Origin: Anoxynatronum sibiricum
GTDB lineage: Bacteria; Bacillota; Clostridia; Peptostreptococcales; Tindalliaceae
DNA length: 64,000 bases
NCBI RefSeq assembly: GCF_039414295.1
Contig: NZ_JBCITM010000017.1
Span: forward strand, 12,392-76,391
Direction: 5' to 3'
Part shown: in pieces, positions 1 through 9,636 of the stretch
Layout of the letters: each line of letters starts with the position of its first letter
Numbering within the stretch: the stretch's first letter is position 1
The notes under the pieces: generated by a model
Database searches by the model: none
What the model saw: the letters and a program-made list of their open reading frames with translations, nothing else
Told to the model about the DNA's origin: nothing
Program-made: the position numbers and the translations under genes

Positions 1-223
1 TAATTTGACAAAAGAAGATGGAGGATAGCCGTTTGTGATTCAGTGAACAAATGCGAATATTAAGCCAGTTCCATCTTCTTGCCGGAAGGCAATCATGAGG
101 TGTAGACTCTTTGACAGAGGGTATATACTAAACAAAAAATAGAACTAAATAGAACCTATAGGATGCCAGTTATGATGCAGTAACAACTGGATGCATGTTG
201 TTTAAATAAAGGGAGTGCGATTA

Positions 224-895
224 ATGATTCGAATAGTCATTGCTGAAGACCAGGAGTTATTGGCAGAACTGTTGGAAGAAATGCTGGCACATGTGCCGGA
301 TATGGAGGTCGTTGCCCGGGCCTCCAATGGGGAGGAAGTCATTGGGTGTGTTAGGAAACACCAACCGGATGTGGTGCTAATGGATCTTAGGATGCCTAAA
401 TTGGAAGGCATAGAGGCAACGACAATCATAAAGGCAGAGATGCCAGACGTGAAAGTGTTGATTTTGACTGCCTCAGAAGAAGAGAAAGATGTGAGGGAAG
501 CGCTTCAAGAGGGAGCAGATGGCTACTTGCTGAAAAAGAGTCATAAGTCAGAGTTGCTGTTGGCGGTAAGAGGTGTGTTTGCAGGGATGCAGGTCCTGGG
601 AAATCAGGTGAAGCAAAAGGCCTATAGCCAGCAACAGATTTCAGGTGATCATGGTAAAGCAGACACTATAAAAAGCACAATGACCGAAAAAGACTTTACA
701 GAACGGGAACTGGCAGTTCTTAAATGTCTTGCAGAGGGAAAACAGCCTGACGAGATTGCCAGTGAGCTTTACCTGTCAGAAGGCAGGATTCGGAATCAGA
801 TCACAGAAATCATCAAAAAAGCAGGTGTAAAAGATCGAACACAACTGGCTATTTACGCTTTGCGCCTGAGAATGGAGAATGCCACCCATGAATAA
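224..895 (+). CDS. NarL/LuxR-family response regulator
   Basis: Two-component output protein of about 223 residues. The N-terminal receiver domain (about 3-120) has the acidic pocket IAEDQ and the phospho-acceptor Asp54 in the context VVLMDLRMP. The C-terminal LuxR-type helix-turn-helix (about 155-218) begins FTERELAVLKCLAEG, so it should bind DNA when phosphorylated. I chose ATG 224 over the in-frame GTG at 215 because AAAGGGAG at about 208-214 lies at good spacing from 224. The 3' end overlaps the start of the hybrid kinase gene by 17 bases, implying translational coupling; that kinase is the likely partner. Target genes cannot be told from the sequence. Confidence 0.93.
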   Translation: MIRIVIAEDQELLAELLEEMLAHVPDMEVVARASNGEEVIGCVRKHQPDVVLMDLRMPKLEGIEATTIIKAEMPDVKVLILTASEEEKDVREALQEGADGYLLKKSHKSELLLAVRGVFAGMQVLGNQVKQKAYSQQQISGDHGKADTIKSTMTEKDFTERELAVLKCLAEGKQPDEIASELYLSEGRIRNQITEIIKKAGVKDRTQLAIYALRLRMENATHE

Positions 896-3344
896 ACCTT
901 CCCTAAAAAATCGAAGAAAAAAGATCGTCTTGAAACGTTACCATGAGACCAATGAGCAGCTGTCAGCCATTCTGAACATACAGCAAGAGATGATTTGCCG
1001 CTTTACGGCGGAAGGAGTGCTTGTTTACGTCAATGAGGCCTACTGCAGGGCATTTGGCAAAAAAAGAGAAGAGCTCCAGGGATGTTCTTTTTTTCAATTG
1101 ATTCCTCAAGAGCAGCACCAGGCTGTTCGTGAAAAAATAAAGCACCTGATAGCTACAGGTGAAACAATCACCTATGAACACCAGGTTCTGGATCAGGGAG
1201 GACATCGGCGTTGGCAACAGTGGACAGATACGGTGGCAAAGCGTGAAAACGGTCAGGTGGTGGAACTTCAATCATGCGGACATGATATTACCCGGCGGGT
1301 GAACTTGGAGCAGGAACTTCGTGCCCACCAGTTATTTTTGAACACACTCCTTACCAACACGCCAGCCGTAATTTATGCTTATCGGATTAATGGAAAAGGA
1401 GAAGTAACCATCAGTTACGTGAGTCCTAACATAGAAGCAGTACTGGGTGCTTCCTATACATCATTTATCAACAGTTACGACGAATGGTGCCGGCGGATTC
1501 ATCCCGACGACCTGGAAAACTATCTACAAGTTAAAAGCAAAGGAGATGGCAAGGTTGAGTTCCGCGTTTTTGATCAGTGGGGGCGGATTAGGTGGTTATA
1601 CGATCAACAGCGGGTACTGCAGGATTTAGGTAATCATAAAGAAGTGGTGGGATCACTTTGGGAAATTACAGATAGAAAAATGGCTGAGGCTGTCTCTCAA
1701 CGGGCAGTCAAAGAAGCGCGAACTGCCAATGAAACGAAAAGCAGATTTCTGGCTAAAACCAGTCATGAAATCAGAAATCCCATCAACGGAATGATGGGAG
1801 CATTACAGCTTCTTGAGAACACAGCCCTTGACAACCGGCAAAAACGTTATGTAAGCCAACTCTCTCAATCATCTGAAAACCTGACCCGGATACTTGATGA
1901 TATTTTGGATATTTCCAAGATGGAAGCGGGTAAACTGACATTGGAACATGTCACCATAGAGTTGATGGATCTCGTTGATACAGCAACAGTCCCTTATATA
2001 CAGCAAGCGCAGCAAAAGGGTTTGGAAATAGAAAAGATGTTGTTACCATCGCTACATACTCAGATTAAAGGCGATCCCGTTCGCATCAGGCAAATTATTT
2101 CCAACATGCTCAGCAATGCCATTAAGTTCACGGAAAATGGACGAGTGCGTATCAGATCGATGATTGAGGAAACCGAATCAGAGGTGAAGATACTGGGGGG
2201 TGCTGTGGGAAAGCAGTTCATCATACAGGTACAAGACACAGGCATTGGAATGACAGATGAAGTCCAACGCACTCTTTTTGAACCTTTCATTCAGGCGGAG
2301 GCCTCCTTTACGAGGCGCTATGGCGGTACGGGTCTGGGAATGACCATTGTGAATGAACTGGTGAGTTTGATGCAGGGGAACATACGTGTGGAAAGCAAGC
2401 CGGATATTGGCACCACCATAACCGTAACCATACCTGTTGAAATCATCAGTGACACAACGACGCTGCTTAAGGATGATGAGCAACTAAAAGGAAGTCACTT
2501 TTTACTGGTGAATCTTTCCTCTGGTGAAGGTCATGGGATGACAACGATCCTCGAGAAGCTGGGATGTCATGTAACCAGCGTGGAAGAAGTGGAACAGGCA
2601 CTGAAGGTGCTGATGAACCAAGAGGAGACACAAACCCTTTACCAGGGTGTCATTATGGCAGAAAAGCTGAAAGGAATGACCAGCGATGATTTTGTGGATA
2701 TCATTCGAAAAATACCGTCAATCAGCCAAACGCCCTGCTGTCTTCATCACAGTTTCAGTATGATGGATCGGATGAATGACGCTGAGCAGGGTCAGATAGT
2801 TCATTGGCAGCGTTATGATGCGGTGATGGGGACACCCTTGAAACGATCAGAAGTCATCGCAAGCCTTCTGAAGATGCAACGGACCAATGGCAAAAAAGCG
2901 GAGGAGAAGAGTACTGCATTTCGAGAGGGTGATGAAAGTCTTCAGGAGGTGCCGGTTCCCCTGGAAATTCTGGTGGCAGAAGACCAGGAGGGAAACCGGG
3001 AGCTGGTGTTGGAAATGCTGCATATCAGCGGGTATAAGGCGACAACGGTCGCCAACGGAGAAGAAGCAATCAAGGCTTGTGAGGGTAAGGCGTTTGATCT
3101 GATATTTATGGATTGGCAAATGCCATATGTGAATGGCGATGAAGCCACGCGCCGCATTCAGGAAGGAAGTGCTGAAAAAAAGCCCTTGATTGTGGCAATG
3201 ACCGCAGTGGTGATGCCTGAAGAAAAGAAAGCATGTTTGAAGGCTGGCGTGGCAGGCATTATGGAAAAACCTATTAAAATGAAGACGTTGAAGCACTGGT
3301 TAAAACAAGCTGCTTTACTTCGAGAAGAAAATCAACCAAAATGA
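879..3344 (+). CDS. PAS/PAS hybrid sensor histidine kinase with two receiver domains
   Basis: Soluble hybrid histidine kinase of 821 residues with no obvious membrane segment. Order: PAS (about 25-145), PAS of the PAS_3 type (about 160-270), HisKA with the H-box SHEIRNPING (phospho-His about 296), HATPase with N-box NMLSNAIKFTENG and G-boxes DTGIGM and GGTGLGM (about 395-520), a receiver-like region (about 535-650) lacking a clear phospho-Asp, and an intact C-terminal receiver (about 694-815) with Asp745 in LIFMDWQMP. The degenerate middle receiver suggests a structural role. The gene overlaps the response regulator and is followed by a terminator and an HPt-like gene, so a phosphorelay is plausible. 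ATG 888 is an alternative start. Confidence 0.93.
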   Translation: MPPMNKPSLKNRRKKIVLKRYHETNEQLSAILNIQQEMICRFTAEGVLVYVNEAYCRAFGKKREELQGCSFFQLIPQEQHQAVREKIKHLIATGETITYEHQVLDQGGHRRWQQWTDTVAKRENGQVVELQSCGHDITRRVNLEQELRAHQLFLNTLLTNTPAVIYAYRINGKGEVTISYVSPNIEAVLGASYTSFINSYDEWCRRIHPDDLENYLQVKSKGDGKVEFRVFDQWGRIRWLYDQQRVLQDLGNHKEVVGSLWEITDRKMAEAVSQRAVKEARTANETKSRFLAKTSHEIRNPINGMMGALQLLENTALDNRQKRYVSQLSQSSENLTRILDDILDISKMEAGKLTLEHVTIELMDLVDTATVPYIQQAQQKGLEIEKMLLPSLHTQIKGDPVRIRQIISNMLSNAIKFTENGRVRIRSMIEETESEVKILGGAVGKQFIIQVQDTGIGMTDEVQRTLFEPFIQAEASFTRRYGGTGLGMTIVNELVSLMQGNIRVESKPDIGTTITVTIPVEIISDTTTLLKDDEQLKGSHFLLVNLSSGEGHGMTTILEKLGCHVTSVEEVEQALKVLMNQEETQTLYQGVIMAEKLKGMTSDDFVDIIRKIPSISQTPCCLHHSFSMMDRMNDAEQGQIVHWQRYDAVMGTPLKRSEVIASLLKMQRTNGKKAEEKSTAFREGDESLQEVPVPLEILVAEDQEGNRELVLEMLHISGYKATTVANGEEAIKACEGKAFDLIFMDWQMPYVNGDEATRRIQEGSAEKKPLIVAMTAVVMPEEKKACLKAGVAGIMEKPIKMKTLKHWLKQAALLREENQPK

Positions 3345-3355
3345 ATCATATTCAA

Positions 3356-3381
3356 AACGGTGCCGTTGGCGCCGTTTTTTC
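3356..3381 (+). terminator. Intrinsic terminator after the hybrid kinase
   Basis: AACGGTGC pairs with GCGCCGTT around a five-base loop and is followed by a run of six T. It ends the response regulator/kinase unit, separating it from the HPt-like gene. Confidence 0.8.
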
Positions 3382-3591
3382 TTGAAATCATTTCATAAAG
3401 GCGCGTTCAGAAACCTCGAAGGAGACGCTCGTCATACTTGACAAAAAAGTGAATATTTCACGCGACTTCCCATTGGGAAGAAGTGGACGGTTTACCAATG
3501 GTGAGGCCTTCACGACTATTGATTCAAGCGTTTCACAGGAATCAAAGAGGTGTAAAAGTAGATTAAGAAAAGCAAAGAAGGGGCGATAGAG

Positions 3592-3954
3592 ATGGAACAT
3601 CATCGTAGACTCATCGAATACCAGCAGTTTCTGGACGAAACAGAAATAAGCGAGAAAAGAGCCCGTGAGCTTTACCTGTCTTTTGCAGAAAATTTGAGCT
3701 GTCTGTTTGCCCAGATGGGAGAAGCTGTTCAGCAGATGGATAGAGATCGGGTACAGCAGGTGCTGCATGCCATGGCAGGACTGACAGATGGTTACAAAGT
3801 GCCAGTGCTACATGACGAAATTGTAGGAATGCAAATGATGCTTCGATCAAATCACCCGCTGTCATCAGCAACTTTTCTAAACCAGAAGAAGCAAACTGAA
3901 CAAATCAATGAGCAAGTGCTGAAAGAAATATCTCATTTGACTCAGAAGCTGTAA
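3592..3954 (+). CDS. Small helical HPt-like protein
   Basis: 120-residue, apparently all-helical, charged protein. Residues 55-75 contain QQVLHAMAGLTDG, which resembles the HPt phosphotransfer motif (His, spacer, Gly) with His59 as candidate phospho-acceptor; the usual Lys after the His is replaced, so this is an inference from motif, length and context. It lies between the hybrid kinase, whose last receiver is intact, and a GGDEF/EAL protein. It could relay phosphate from Asp745 of the kinase to the response regulator at 224-895. The start ATG is preceded by AAGGGGCGATAG. The 247 bases upstream hold the kinase terminator and no other gene that I can see. Confidence 0.6.
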   Translation: MEHHRRLIEYQQFLDETEISEKRARELYLSFAENLSCLFAQMGEAVQQMDRDRVQQVLHAMAGLTDGYKVPVLHDEIVGMQMMLRSNHPLSSATFLNQKKQTEQINEQVLKEISHLTQKL

Positions 3955-4039
3955 ACATCACAAGCATATGTACATAAAAGCAGCTGAAGATGGGTGAAGA
4001 GGTAGTGGTCGGCACTTCCGGTAGAAAGGGGGAGAACTC

Positions 4040-6328
4040 ATGAGGACCATGCTGAAAACCACTGTGCTGAAAGCAGTTATTGGAGGAATGATTTTGGCAA
4101 TGGGACTTCCTCTGCTAACCTCAGGCATGTCTCAAGAAGAACGGGTTTTTTATGGGGCTGACAGAGAGTATCCCCCCTGGTCGTATGAAAGTGAAGGCGC
4201 TTTAAAGGGGTTTGATGTCACGCTTCTACGGGAAATTTTCAGGGAAATCTCAGTTCCTTTGTCAATGGAAGGGATGGAATGGTCCCAAGCCCTCAGCACC
4301 ATAGAAAATCGGGAGATTGATATCATAAGCTCCTTGATGAAAACAGAAGAGCGTAGTGAGTTTCTCCTGTTTTCAAAACCCATTGCCACCATCGAGAATA
4401 CATTTTTTGGATTTCAGGATCGGGTGAACTTTTCAGTGGAAGACATGGCAAATTATCGGATTGGAGTGGGGCTGGCTCATGAAGATGCAGAGATTTTGGA
4501 AGATCTTTATGGTCAGGTGGAAAAGGTCTTTTACTCAAATCTTTCGGACGCAGTTCAGGCGCTGGCAAGAGGTGACATCGATCTTATTTTTGGGGAAACA
4601 CAAACTCTTCGACATTATGCAATTGCAGCAGGGTTTCAGGGAGAGGTGAAACCAGTGGCGCCCGCCATTGTATTGAAAGAGTATCACTACGGCATTCGAA
4701 GGGATCGACCAGATCTTCAGGCAGCAATCAACGAAGGACTTGAGGTGCTAATTAAAAATGGAAGATATGAAACGCTTTATCGTCAATATATACACCAACC
4801 GTCACCCTATTTAATTGCTCAGCAACAGCGCCAGACAAGAAGTCAGAGGCTGTTGGCTGCTATGGGGATCCTAATGACACTTATGGTAGCCAGATACTGG
4901 GGAAAACATCAAAAGATGATGGAACTCCAGGGGGCCTATGAACAAATCAAAGCAATGGAGGCGGTGATGGGTGATCAGTTGGATCAAATGAAAATACAGC
5001 AACAAACCCTGCTCGAAAAAAAAGAACAGTTAAAGCATATGGCGTTCCATGATGACCTGACGACGCTTCCCAACTTGAAAGCCATGAAAGCGTTTATGAC
5101 AAAGATAATAAATGAAATTGATCCCATAGAGGAAGAAGTGGCCTTTCTGTTGATGGACTTAGACAACTTCAAAAGTATCAACGATATGTATGGACACCAT
5201 GTGGGTGACGAATTGTTGAAAAACTTAGCGAAAGATATGAAGCACGTGTTGCCGGAACAGGGATTTCTGGCGCGTACAGGAGGTGATGAGTTTTCCATTT
5301 GTGTGCCTGGAATCAGAAACCGACATGGGGTGACGGAACTGGCGGAAAGCATTAACGAGATCATGCGGGCGCCTCGTCGGGTATTGGGAGTACAGGTGTA
5401 TATTAGTGCCGGAATTGGCATCTCCTTCTATCCCGCAGATGCAGTGGATGAAGACACCATGTTTGCCAGTGCAGAAGCGGCCATGTATCTGGCCAAAGGC
5501 AAAGGGCGCCACCAAGTGGAATGGTATTCCAATGAAATGCATCAGCGGTTATGGCAGCGGATGGAGGTGGAGGTGGATCTTCGTAAAGCGATATTTCGAA
5601 ATGAGCTGAAGGTCCATTACCAACCTATTGTTTCTGCAAGGGATGAATCGATTATGGGACTGGAAGCGCTCCTGAGGTGGGAGCACCCTCAAAAGGGCAT
5701 GGTTTCACCTGCGGTGTTCATCCCTGTGGCAGAGGAATCCGGTGAAATTGTGGCATTGGGCTGGTGGTCTATTGGACAGATTTGCAGGGATATTCATTAT
5801 TGGGAGAACACCTTGTTGAAACAGATACGGGTATCGGTGAATCTGTCTTTAGATCAACTCCATCATCCAGACTTTATAGAACGATTTCATGAAACCTGCC
5901 AAAACATGAAAGTATCACCTTCGTGTTTCAGGTTTGAAGTAACTGAGAGCGTCACTATGGCCAATGTGAATGAAACAATCCATCGATTAAAGCAACTTAA
6001 TGCCATGGGATGTGAGTTGTCCCTGGATGATTTTGGAACAGGATTTTCATCCATGAGCTACCTTCAGCAGCTGCCTGTGCAAGAACTGAAGATTGACAAG
6101 AGCTTTATCCGAAAAATGACAGATAAAAAGTCTCGGGAAATTGTCAGTACTATGATTCATATGGCTCACGTTCTCGGGAAAAATGTGGTGGCAGAAGGTG
6201 TTGAGAAAAAAGAAGAAGTGGATTGGCTTAAAGACTTCCAGTGCGACAAAATTCAGGGGTACTATTACCATCGGCCAATGCCGCTGGAAGAATTATTAAA
6301 GGTGGTGAGTGCCAATGGCAAGAGATGA
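4040..6328 (+). CDS. SBP3-sensor GGDEF-EAL protein (cyclic-di-GMP turnover)
   Basis: 762-residue membrane receptor. A signal peptide/anchor (about 1-30) is followed by a family-3 solute-binding domain (about 35-255, begins ADREYPPWSYE), a membrane segment (about 270-290), a coiled coil, a GGDEF domain with the intact signature GGDEF at residues 414-418, and an EAL domain with the EAL motif at Glu542, DDFGTG and a late VAEGVE. Both catalytic domains look complete, so it could make and degrade cyclic-di-GMP in response to an extracellular amino-acid-like ligand. Such fusions of a periplasmic-binding-type sensor to GGDEF/EAL are known. A good RBS (AAAGGGGGAG) precedes the ATG. Confidence 0.93.
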   Translation: MRTMLKTTVLKAVIGGMILAMGLPLLTSGMSQEERVFYGADREYPPWSYESEGALKGFDVTLLREIFREISVPLSMEGMEWSQALSTIENREIDIISSLMKTEERSEFLLFSKPIATIENTFFGFQDRVNFSVEDMANYRIGVGLAHEDAEILEDLYGQVEKVFYSNLSDAVQALARGDIDLIFGETQTLRHYAIAAGFQGEVKPVAPAIVLKEYHYGIRRDRPDLQAAINEGLEVLIKNGRYETLYRQYIHQPSPYLIAQQQRQTRSQRLLAAMGILMTLMVARYWGKHQKMMELQGAYEQIKAMEAVMGDQLDQMKIQQQTLLEKKEQLKHMAFHDDLTTLPNLKAMKAFMTKIINEIDPIEEEVAFLLMDLDNFKSINDMYGHHVGDELLKNLAKDMKHVLPEQGFLARTGGDEFSICVPGIRNRHGVTELAESINEIMRAPRRVLGVQVYISAGIGISFYPADAVDEDTMFASAEAAMYLAKGKGRHQVEWYSNEMHQRLWQRMEVEVDLRKAIFRNELKVHYQPIVSARDESIMGLEALLRWEHPQKGMVSPAVFIPVAEESGEIVALGWWSIGQICRDIHYWENTLLKQIRVSVNLSLDQLHHPDFIERFHETCQNMKVSPSCFRFEVTESVTMANVNETIHRLKQLNAMGCELSLDDFGTGFSSMSYLQQLPVQELKIDKSFIRKMTDKKSREIVSTMIHMAHVLGKNVVAEGVEKKEEVDWLKDFQCDKIQGYYYHRPMPLEELLKVVSANGKR

Positions 6329-6359
6329 TGATAGTTGCCAGATAATTTGCGCGCTTGAT

Positions 6360-6404
6360 CATGTTTGATAAAGAGAGATAACATGTTTGACAAAAGAGAG
6401 ATAA
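6360..6404 (+). repeat. Tandem 22-bp repeat in front of the chemoreceptor gene
   Basis: CATGTTTGATAAAGAGAG and CATGTTTGACAAAAGAGAG stand head to tail at 6360 and 6382, each followed by ATAA. The second copy carries TTGACA, which may serve as the -35 of the chemoreceptor promoter, with TGATAA near 6411 as a weak -10. Confidence 0.6.
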
Positions 6405-6437
6405 ATGGTGTGATAAATTAAAAAAGGGGTGGCAAAT

Positions 6438-8099
6438 ATGACAAAAAAATGGACTGAATCAATCACTTTTAAAACAGCAGTACCCATAGTCTTTGTGCTG
6501 ATATTGATTTTCACAGCATCAGGGCTGGTGACCAGGAACGTGATTCGACAGGAGGTGCTTAATCAGTGGCAGATATCTGATCTGAAGCTGGTAAATGTGT
6601 ATAGTGAACTGTTGGATGAAAGCGATGTGCAGGGATTTGTCGATAAAGTCTTCAGCGAAAATGACTTGGCCTATGCATTGTTCATTGATCGGGATGTTAC
6701 CATTACAGCCCATAACAATCGGGACCGCATCGGTATCCAGCTAGATGATGCAGGAAGCATTGCCGCAGCGAGAGATGGTCAGGAATACTCGGACTACTTT
6801 CACTACTCCGTAACAGACTCTCTGGTGTTGGATGTACTTACGCCAATTTACCGAAATGGTGAACACATTGGCGCATTAAACATTGGCGTTTCTGTTGATG
6901 ATGCCCGGGTTAACCAAATTCTGAGAGACAGCTTGGGAAGGATTATGTTGGTGACGATCATAGGTGGTGCAGCAGCCATTCTTCTGATCATCGGCATCAG
7001 CCAAAAGGTGGTTGTCAGCCCGTTGAAAGCAGTGACGGTGATGATTGAAAAACAGGGCAAGTTGGATTTTAGCCAGGATGATTCTTTGAAAGCCATCGAC
7101 TATAAAGAACGCAAGGATGAGTTAGGCGTTATGGTGCGTTCTTTGTTTCATATGCAGGAGAATGTGAACAGTTTTCTTCATAAAACTCACTTGATGGGCA
7201 ATCAGGTGGCTTCAACAGCTCAACAGCTGACAAGTATGGCGGGAGAAACAGCGAGGGCCGTGGAGGATGTGGCAGCCACCATTACTGAAATAGCAAGGGG
7301 AGCAACAGACCAAGCCAATGATACGGAAAAAGGCATGTCAACTGCCAGTAACTTGGGGCAGCAAATTGCCGGCAATCATGAGTTGACACTTCAGGCAACG
7401 GAGTTGGCTCAAAAAGTGAATGAACTGAAAGATGCAGGACGCATCTCCCTGAAGGATGTCATTGAGAAAACACATGAAAGTGGAGAAGCAGCCCAGAATG
7501 TAAGTGAAGTCATTGTGAAAACCAATGAGAGTGCACAGCAGATCAGAAATGCCAGTGCCATGATCAAGAGCATCGCAGATCAAACCAATCTACTGGCCTT
7601 GAATGCAGCCATTGAGTCCGCCAGAGCCGGAGAAGCAGGCAGAGGCTTTGCGGTGGTGGCTGATGAAATTCGGAAGTTGGCAGAGCAAACCAGCCGTTTC
7701 ACAGATGATATTGAAAAAGTTATCGAAGAGTTGGCAGGTGCAACAGAAGAGGCTGTAGAAACCATGAAGAAAGTGGCTATGATCGTCAAGGAGCAAGAAG
7801 CAGGCATACAAGGTACCAGCCGGCAGTTTGATGGCATTGATGAAGCTCTGAAAGAACTTGATACATCCATGCAGCTTTTGAATAAGTCCAGTGTTGAAAT
7901 GGAAGACAAAAAAAATCAAGTGATGGAGTTGGTACAAGGATTAGCGGCCATCGCAGAAGAAAATGCTGCCAGCACTGAAGAAGCATCGGCATCTGTGGAA
8001 GAACAAACAGCAGGGATGGAAGAAATTGCCAGTGCCACCCAGAACTTGTCAGAACTTTCACTGGAACTTCAAGAATCTCTGAAAGTCTTTAAGATATAG
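6438..8099 (+). CDS. Transmembrane methyl-accepting chemotaxis protein
   Basis: Chemoreceptor of about 553 residues. TM1 (about 10-30), an extracellular single-Cache-like sensor (about 32-165), TM2 (about 166-190), HAMP (about 190-245) and a long cytoplasmic signalling coiled coil. The highly conserved hairpin tip is seen as IADQTNLLALNAAIESARAG followed by GRGFAVVADEIRKLAEQT. It should signal through CheW/CheA to the flagellar motor; no che genes lie in this window. ATG 6438 is preferred over GTG 6429 because AAAAAGGGG (6421-6429) is an RBS at proper distance. Ligand unknown. Confidence 0.93.
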   Translation: MTKKWTESITFKTAVPIVFVLILIFTASGLVTRNVIRQEVLNQWQISDLKLVNVYSELLDESDVQGFVDKVFSENDLAYALFIDRDVTITAHNNRDRIGIQLDDAGSIAAARDGQEYSDYFHYSVTDSLVLDVLTPIYRNGEHIGALNIGVSVDDARVNQILRDSLGRIMLVTIIGGAAAILLIIGISQKVVVSPLKAVTVMIEKQGKLDFSQDDSLKAIDYKERKDELGVMVRSLFHMQENVNSFLHKTHLMGNQVASTAQQLTSMAGETARAVEDVAATITEIARGATDQANDTEKGMSTASNLGQQIAGNHELTLQATELAQKVNELKDAGRISLKDVIEKTHESGEAAQNVSEVIVKTNESAQQIRNASAMIKSIADQTNLLALNAAIESARAGEAGRGFAVVADEIRKLAEQTSRFTDDIEKVIEELAGATEEAVETMKKVAMIVKEQEAGIQGTSRQFDGIDEALKELDTSMQLLNKSSVEMEDKKNQVMELVQGLAAIAEENAASTEEASASVEEQTAGMEEIASATQNLSELSLELQESLKVFKI

Positions 8100-8275
8100 G
8101 GCGAATCACCTTAAACGAAACCAGCGTATTCGCAGGCAGGAAATCGGCAAAGGCAGCGAGGGGCATCTGATGAAAATGAAAGGAATCATTGAAAAACGTT
8201 CAAAGGAGCATAAAGGAGGAGCATAAAGGAGTATAGGTGAAACGAAAGACAAAGCATCAGAGAAGCATATAAGAA

Positions 8276-8311
8276 ACTGGCAGCCCAAAAGGGGCTGTCA
8301 GTTTGATTTTG
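8276..8311 (+). terminator. Intrinsic terminator downstream of the chemoreceptor
   Basis: CTGGCAGCCC and GGGGCTGTCAG form a strong stem with an AAAA loop, followed by TTTGATTTT. About 180 bases separate it from the stop codon of the chemoreceptor gene. Confidence 0.75.
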
Positions 8312-8482
8312 AAGGCAAAGAGCTTTGGTCAGGGCAACTGACACAGATAGAGCACAGGCACATAAAAAACAAAGACATCATACAAGTTGTAAAACTGCAT
8401 TTTAAGGCAATAATAAAAATTATAAGAGTGGAATCCACGCTCAACAACGAGTGTGCGGGTTATGAAATATTTTAATAAACTG

Positions 8483-8511
8483 TTGACAGCGGAATGAAAA
8501 CAAGTTAAAAT
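8483..8511 (+). promoter_or_regulatory. Sigma-A type promoter for the GntR/TRAP operon
   Basis: TTGACA at 8483-8488, a 17-base spacer, then TAAAAT at 8506-8511. A second TTGACA-containing element (8528-8533) and the repeated ACAAGTTA just downstream may be the site where the regulator acts on its own promoter; that part is a guess. Confidence 0.7.
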
Positions 8512-8616
8512 GACAAAAACAAGAAAGTTGACATACAAGTTAGGCAGTTTAGTAAAAGGAGTCATTGAAGTCTGCTAACGCGCATTGGTTAATAGCGTCG
8601 AGAAAGGAGAATTGTC

Positions 8617-9357
8617 TTGGAACAAGCTCCAAAAAAAGCGGGAAGTCGCCCAAGTGAAAACGTTTACAGATATATTGAGCAAAAAATATTAAGTCAGGAG
8701 TGGACACCTGGGACCAAAATAGAATCAGAGAACCAGTTATCACAGAAGCTGGGTGCCAGCCGTATCTCGGTTCGAGAAGCCATTGAGAAAATGGTGGCAT
8801 TGGATGTCCTGACAAAAAAGCAGGGCGGGGGCACTTTTGTCAATGAACTGTCCACATCCAGCTACTTGAATGGATTAATTCCCATGATCCTTTTAAACAA
8901 AGACAACTTGATGGATGTACTTGAGTTCAGAGAGATGATCGAAGCATCCTGCGCAAGACTTTGCGCTGAAAGGTGTGAAGAAGCCACCATTCGGGCGCTG
9001 GAAGAAAACTACCAGACCATGTGTCAGCATAACAACAAGTCAGCCGAGTTTGCAGAAGCAGACTATCAGTTTCATATGGAAATTGCTCAGGGAACCAATA
9101 ATACCTTGATGATTAAAGTGAACAGCTTGCTGACGGATATTTGGAAGTTCCTTCAAGAAGAATTTAATCGGTATCTGGGCCCGGCCCGGGGTGTGGAGGA
9201 GCATCAAAAGATTCTTGAATCCATTAGGAACAGAGATCCTGAGCTGGCTGAACTCTTTATGAAGCGCCACATACAAAGAACCAGGCGAGAGATTCAGGCA
9301 ATCAAAGATCAACAGGATCAACAAGATGAACAGAAACAGAAACAGGAGCAGGAGTAG
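8617..9357 (+). CDS. GntR-family regulator (FadR/FCD subfamily)
   Basis: 246-residue transcription factor: N-terminal winged helix-turn-helix (about 12-80; KLGASRISVREAIEKM is typical) and a C-terminal all-helical FCD ligand domain (about 100-230; LEFREMIEASCARLCAER). FCD domains usually bind small carboxylic acids through a metal, which fits the TRAP carrier and sugar-acid-type dehydratase downstream. The start is TTG at 8617, chosen because AGAAAGGAGA at 8601-8610 ends seven bases before it. The C terminus is an odd Gln/Glu/Lys-rich tail encoded by a CAG/GAA-rich repeat. Probably represses the operon until its substrate is present. Confidence 0.9.
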   Translation: MEQAPKKAGSRPSENVYRYIEQKILSQEWTPGTKIESENQLSQKLGASRISVREAIEKMVALDVLTKKQGGGTFVNELSTSSYLNGLIPMILLNKDNLMDVLEFREMIEASCARLCAERCEEATIRALEENYQTMCQHNNKSAEFAEADYQFHMEIAQGTNNTLMIKVNSLLTDIWKFLQEEFNRYLGPARGVEEHQKILESIRNRDPELAELFMKRHIQRTRREIQAIKDQQDQQDEQKQKQEQE

Positions 9358-9636
9358 GAACAGGAAAGCGCTGCAAACAGCTAAAAGAACAAGCAGGGCA
9401 GAAAATGGCTGGCGCAGGCCATTGGCAGATGCCCCATGAACAGGAAGTTTTTTACAAAAAAAAGATGTTATGCAGTGACGGAAGCCGTGGAATCAAAGAG
9501 GGACCGATGAGGTTAGTAATGATGCTGGGCAGCGAAGCGCCTGGAAACATTCATCATCAAAGGATGTTAAGGTGTCAGGGGAGAAGGCATTCGGAACGCT
9601 GTCAGGCCATTATATAAAAACAAAGGAGGATTACAC

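Larger units (their letters stand above)
8100..8616. other. Intergenic region between the chemoreceptor and the GntR gene
   Basis: No convincing gene. It holds three closely spaced Shine-Dalgarno-like GGAG copies (8199-8232, in repeats of AAAGGAGCAT) not followed by a long frame, the chemoreceptor terminator and the promoter of the GntR gene. A tiny frame (8170, about 18 codons) with GAGGGG in front could be translated but has no support beyond that. Confidence 0.5.

Noticed and set aside
9405..9617. 70-codon frame between the GntR and dctP genes
   Set aside because: Composition and sequence show no protein-like pattern and there is no RBS; it is probably a leader region.
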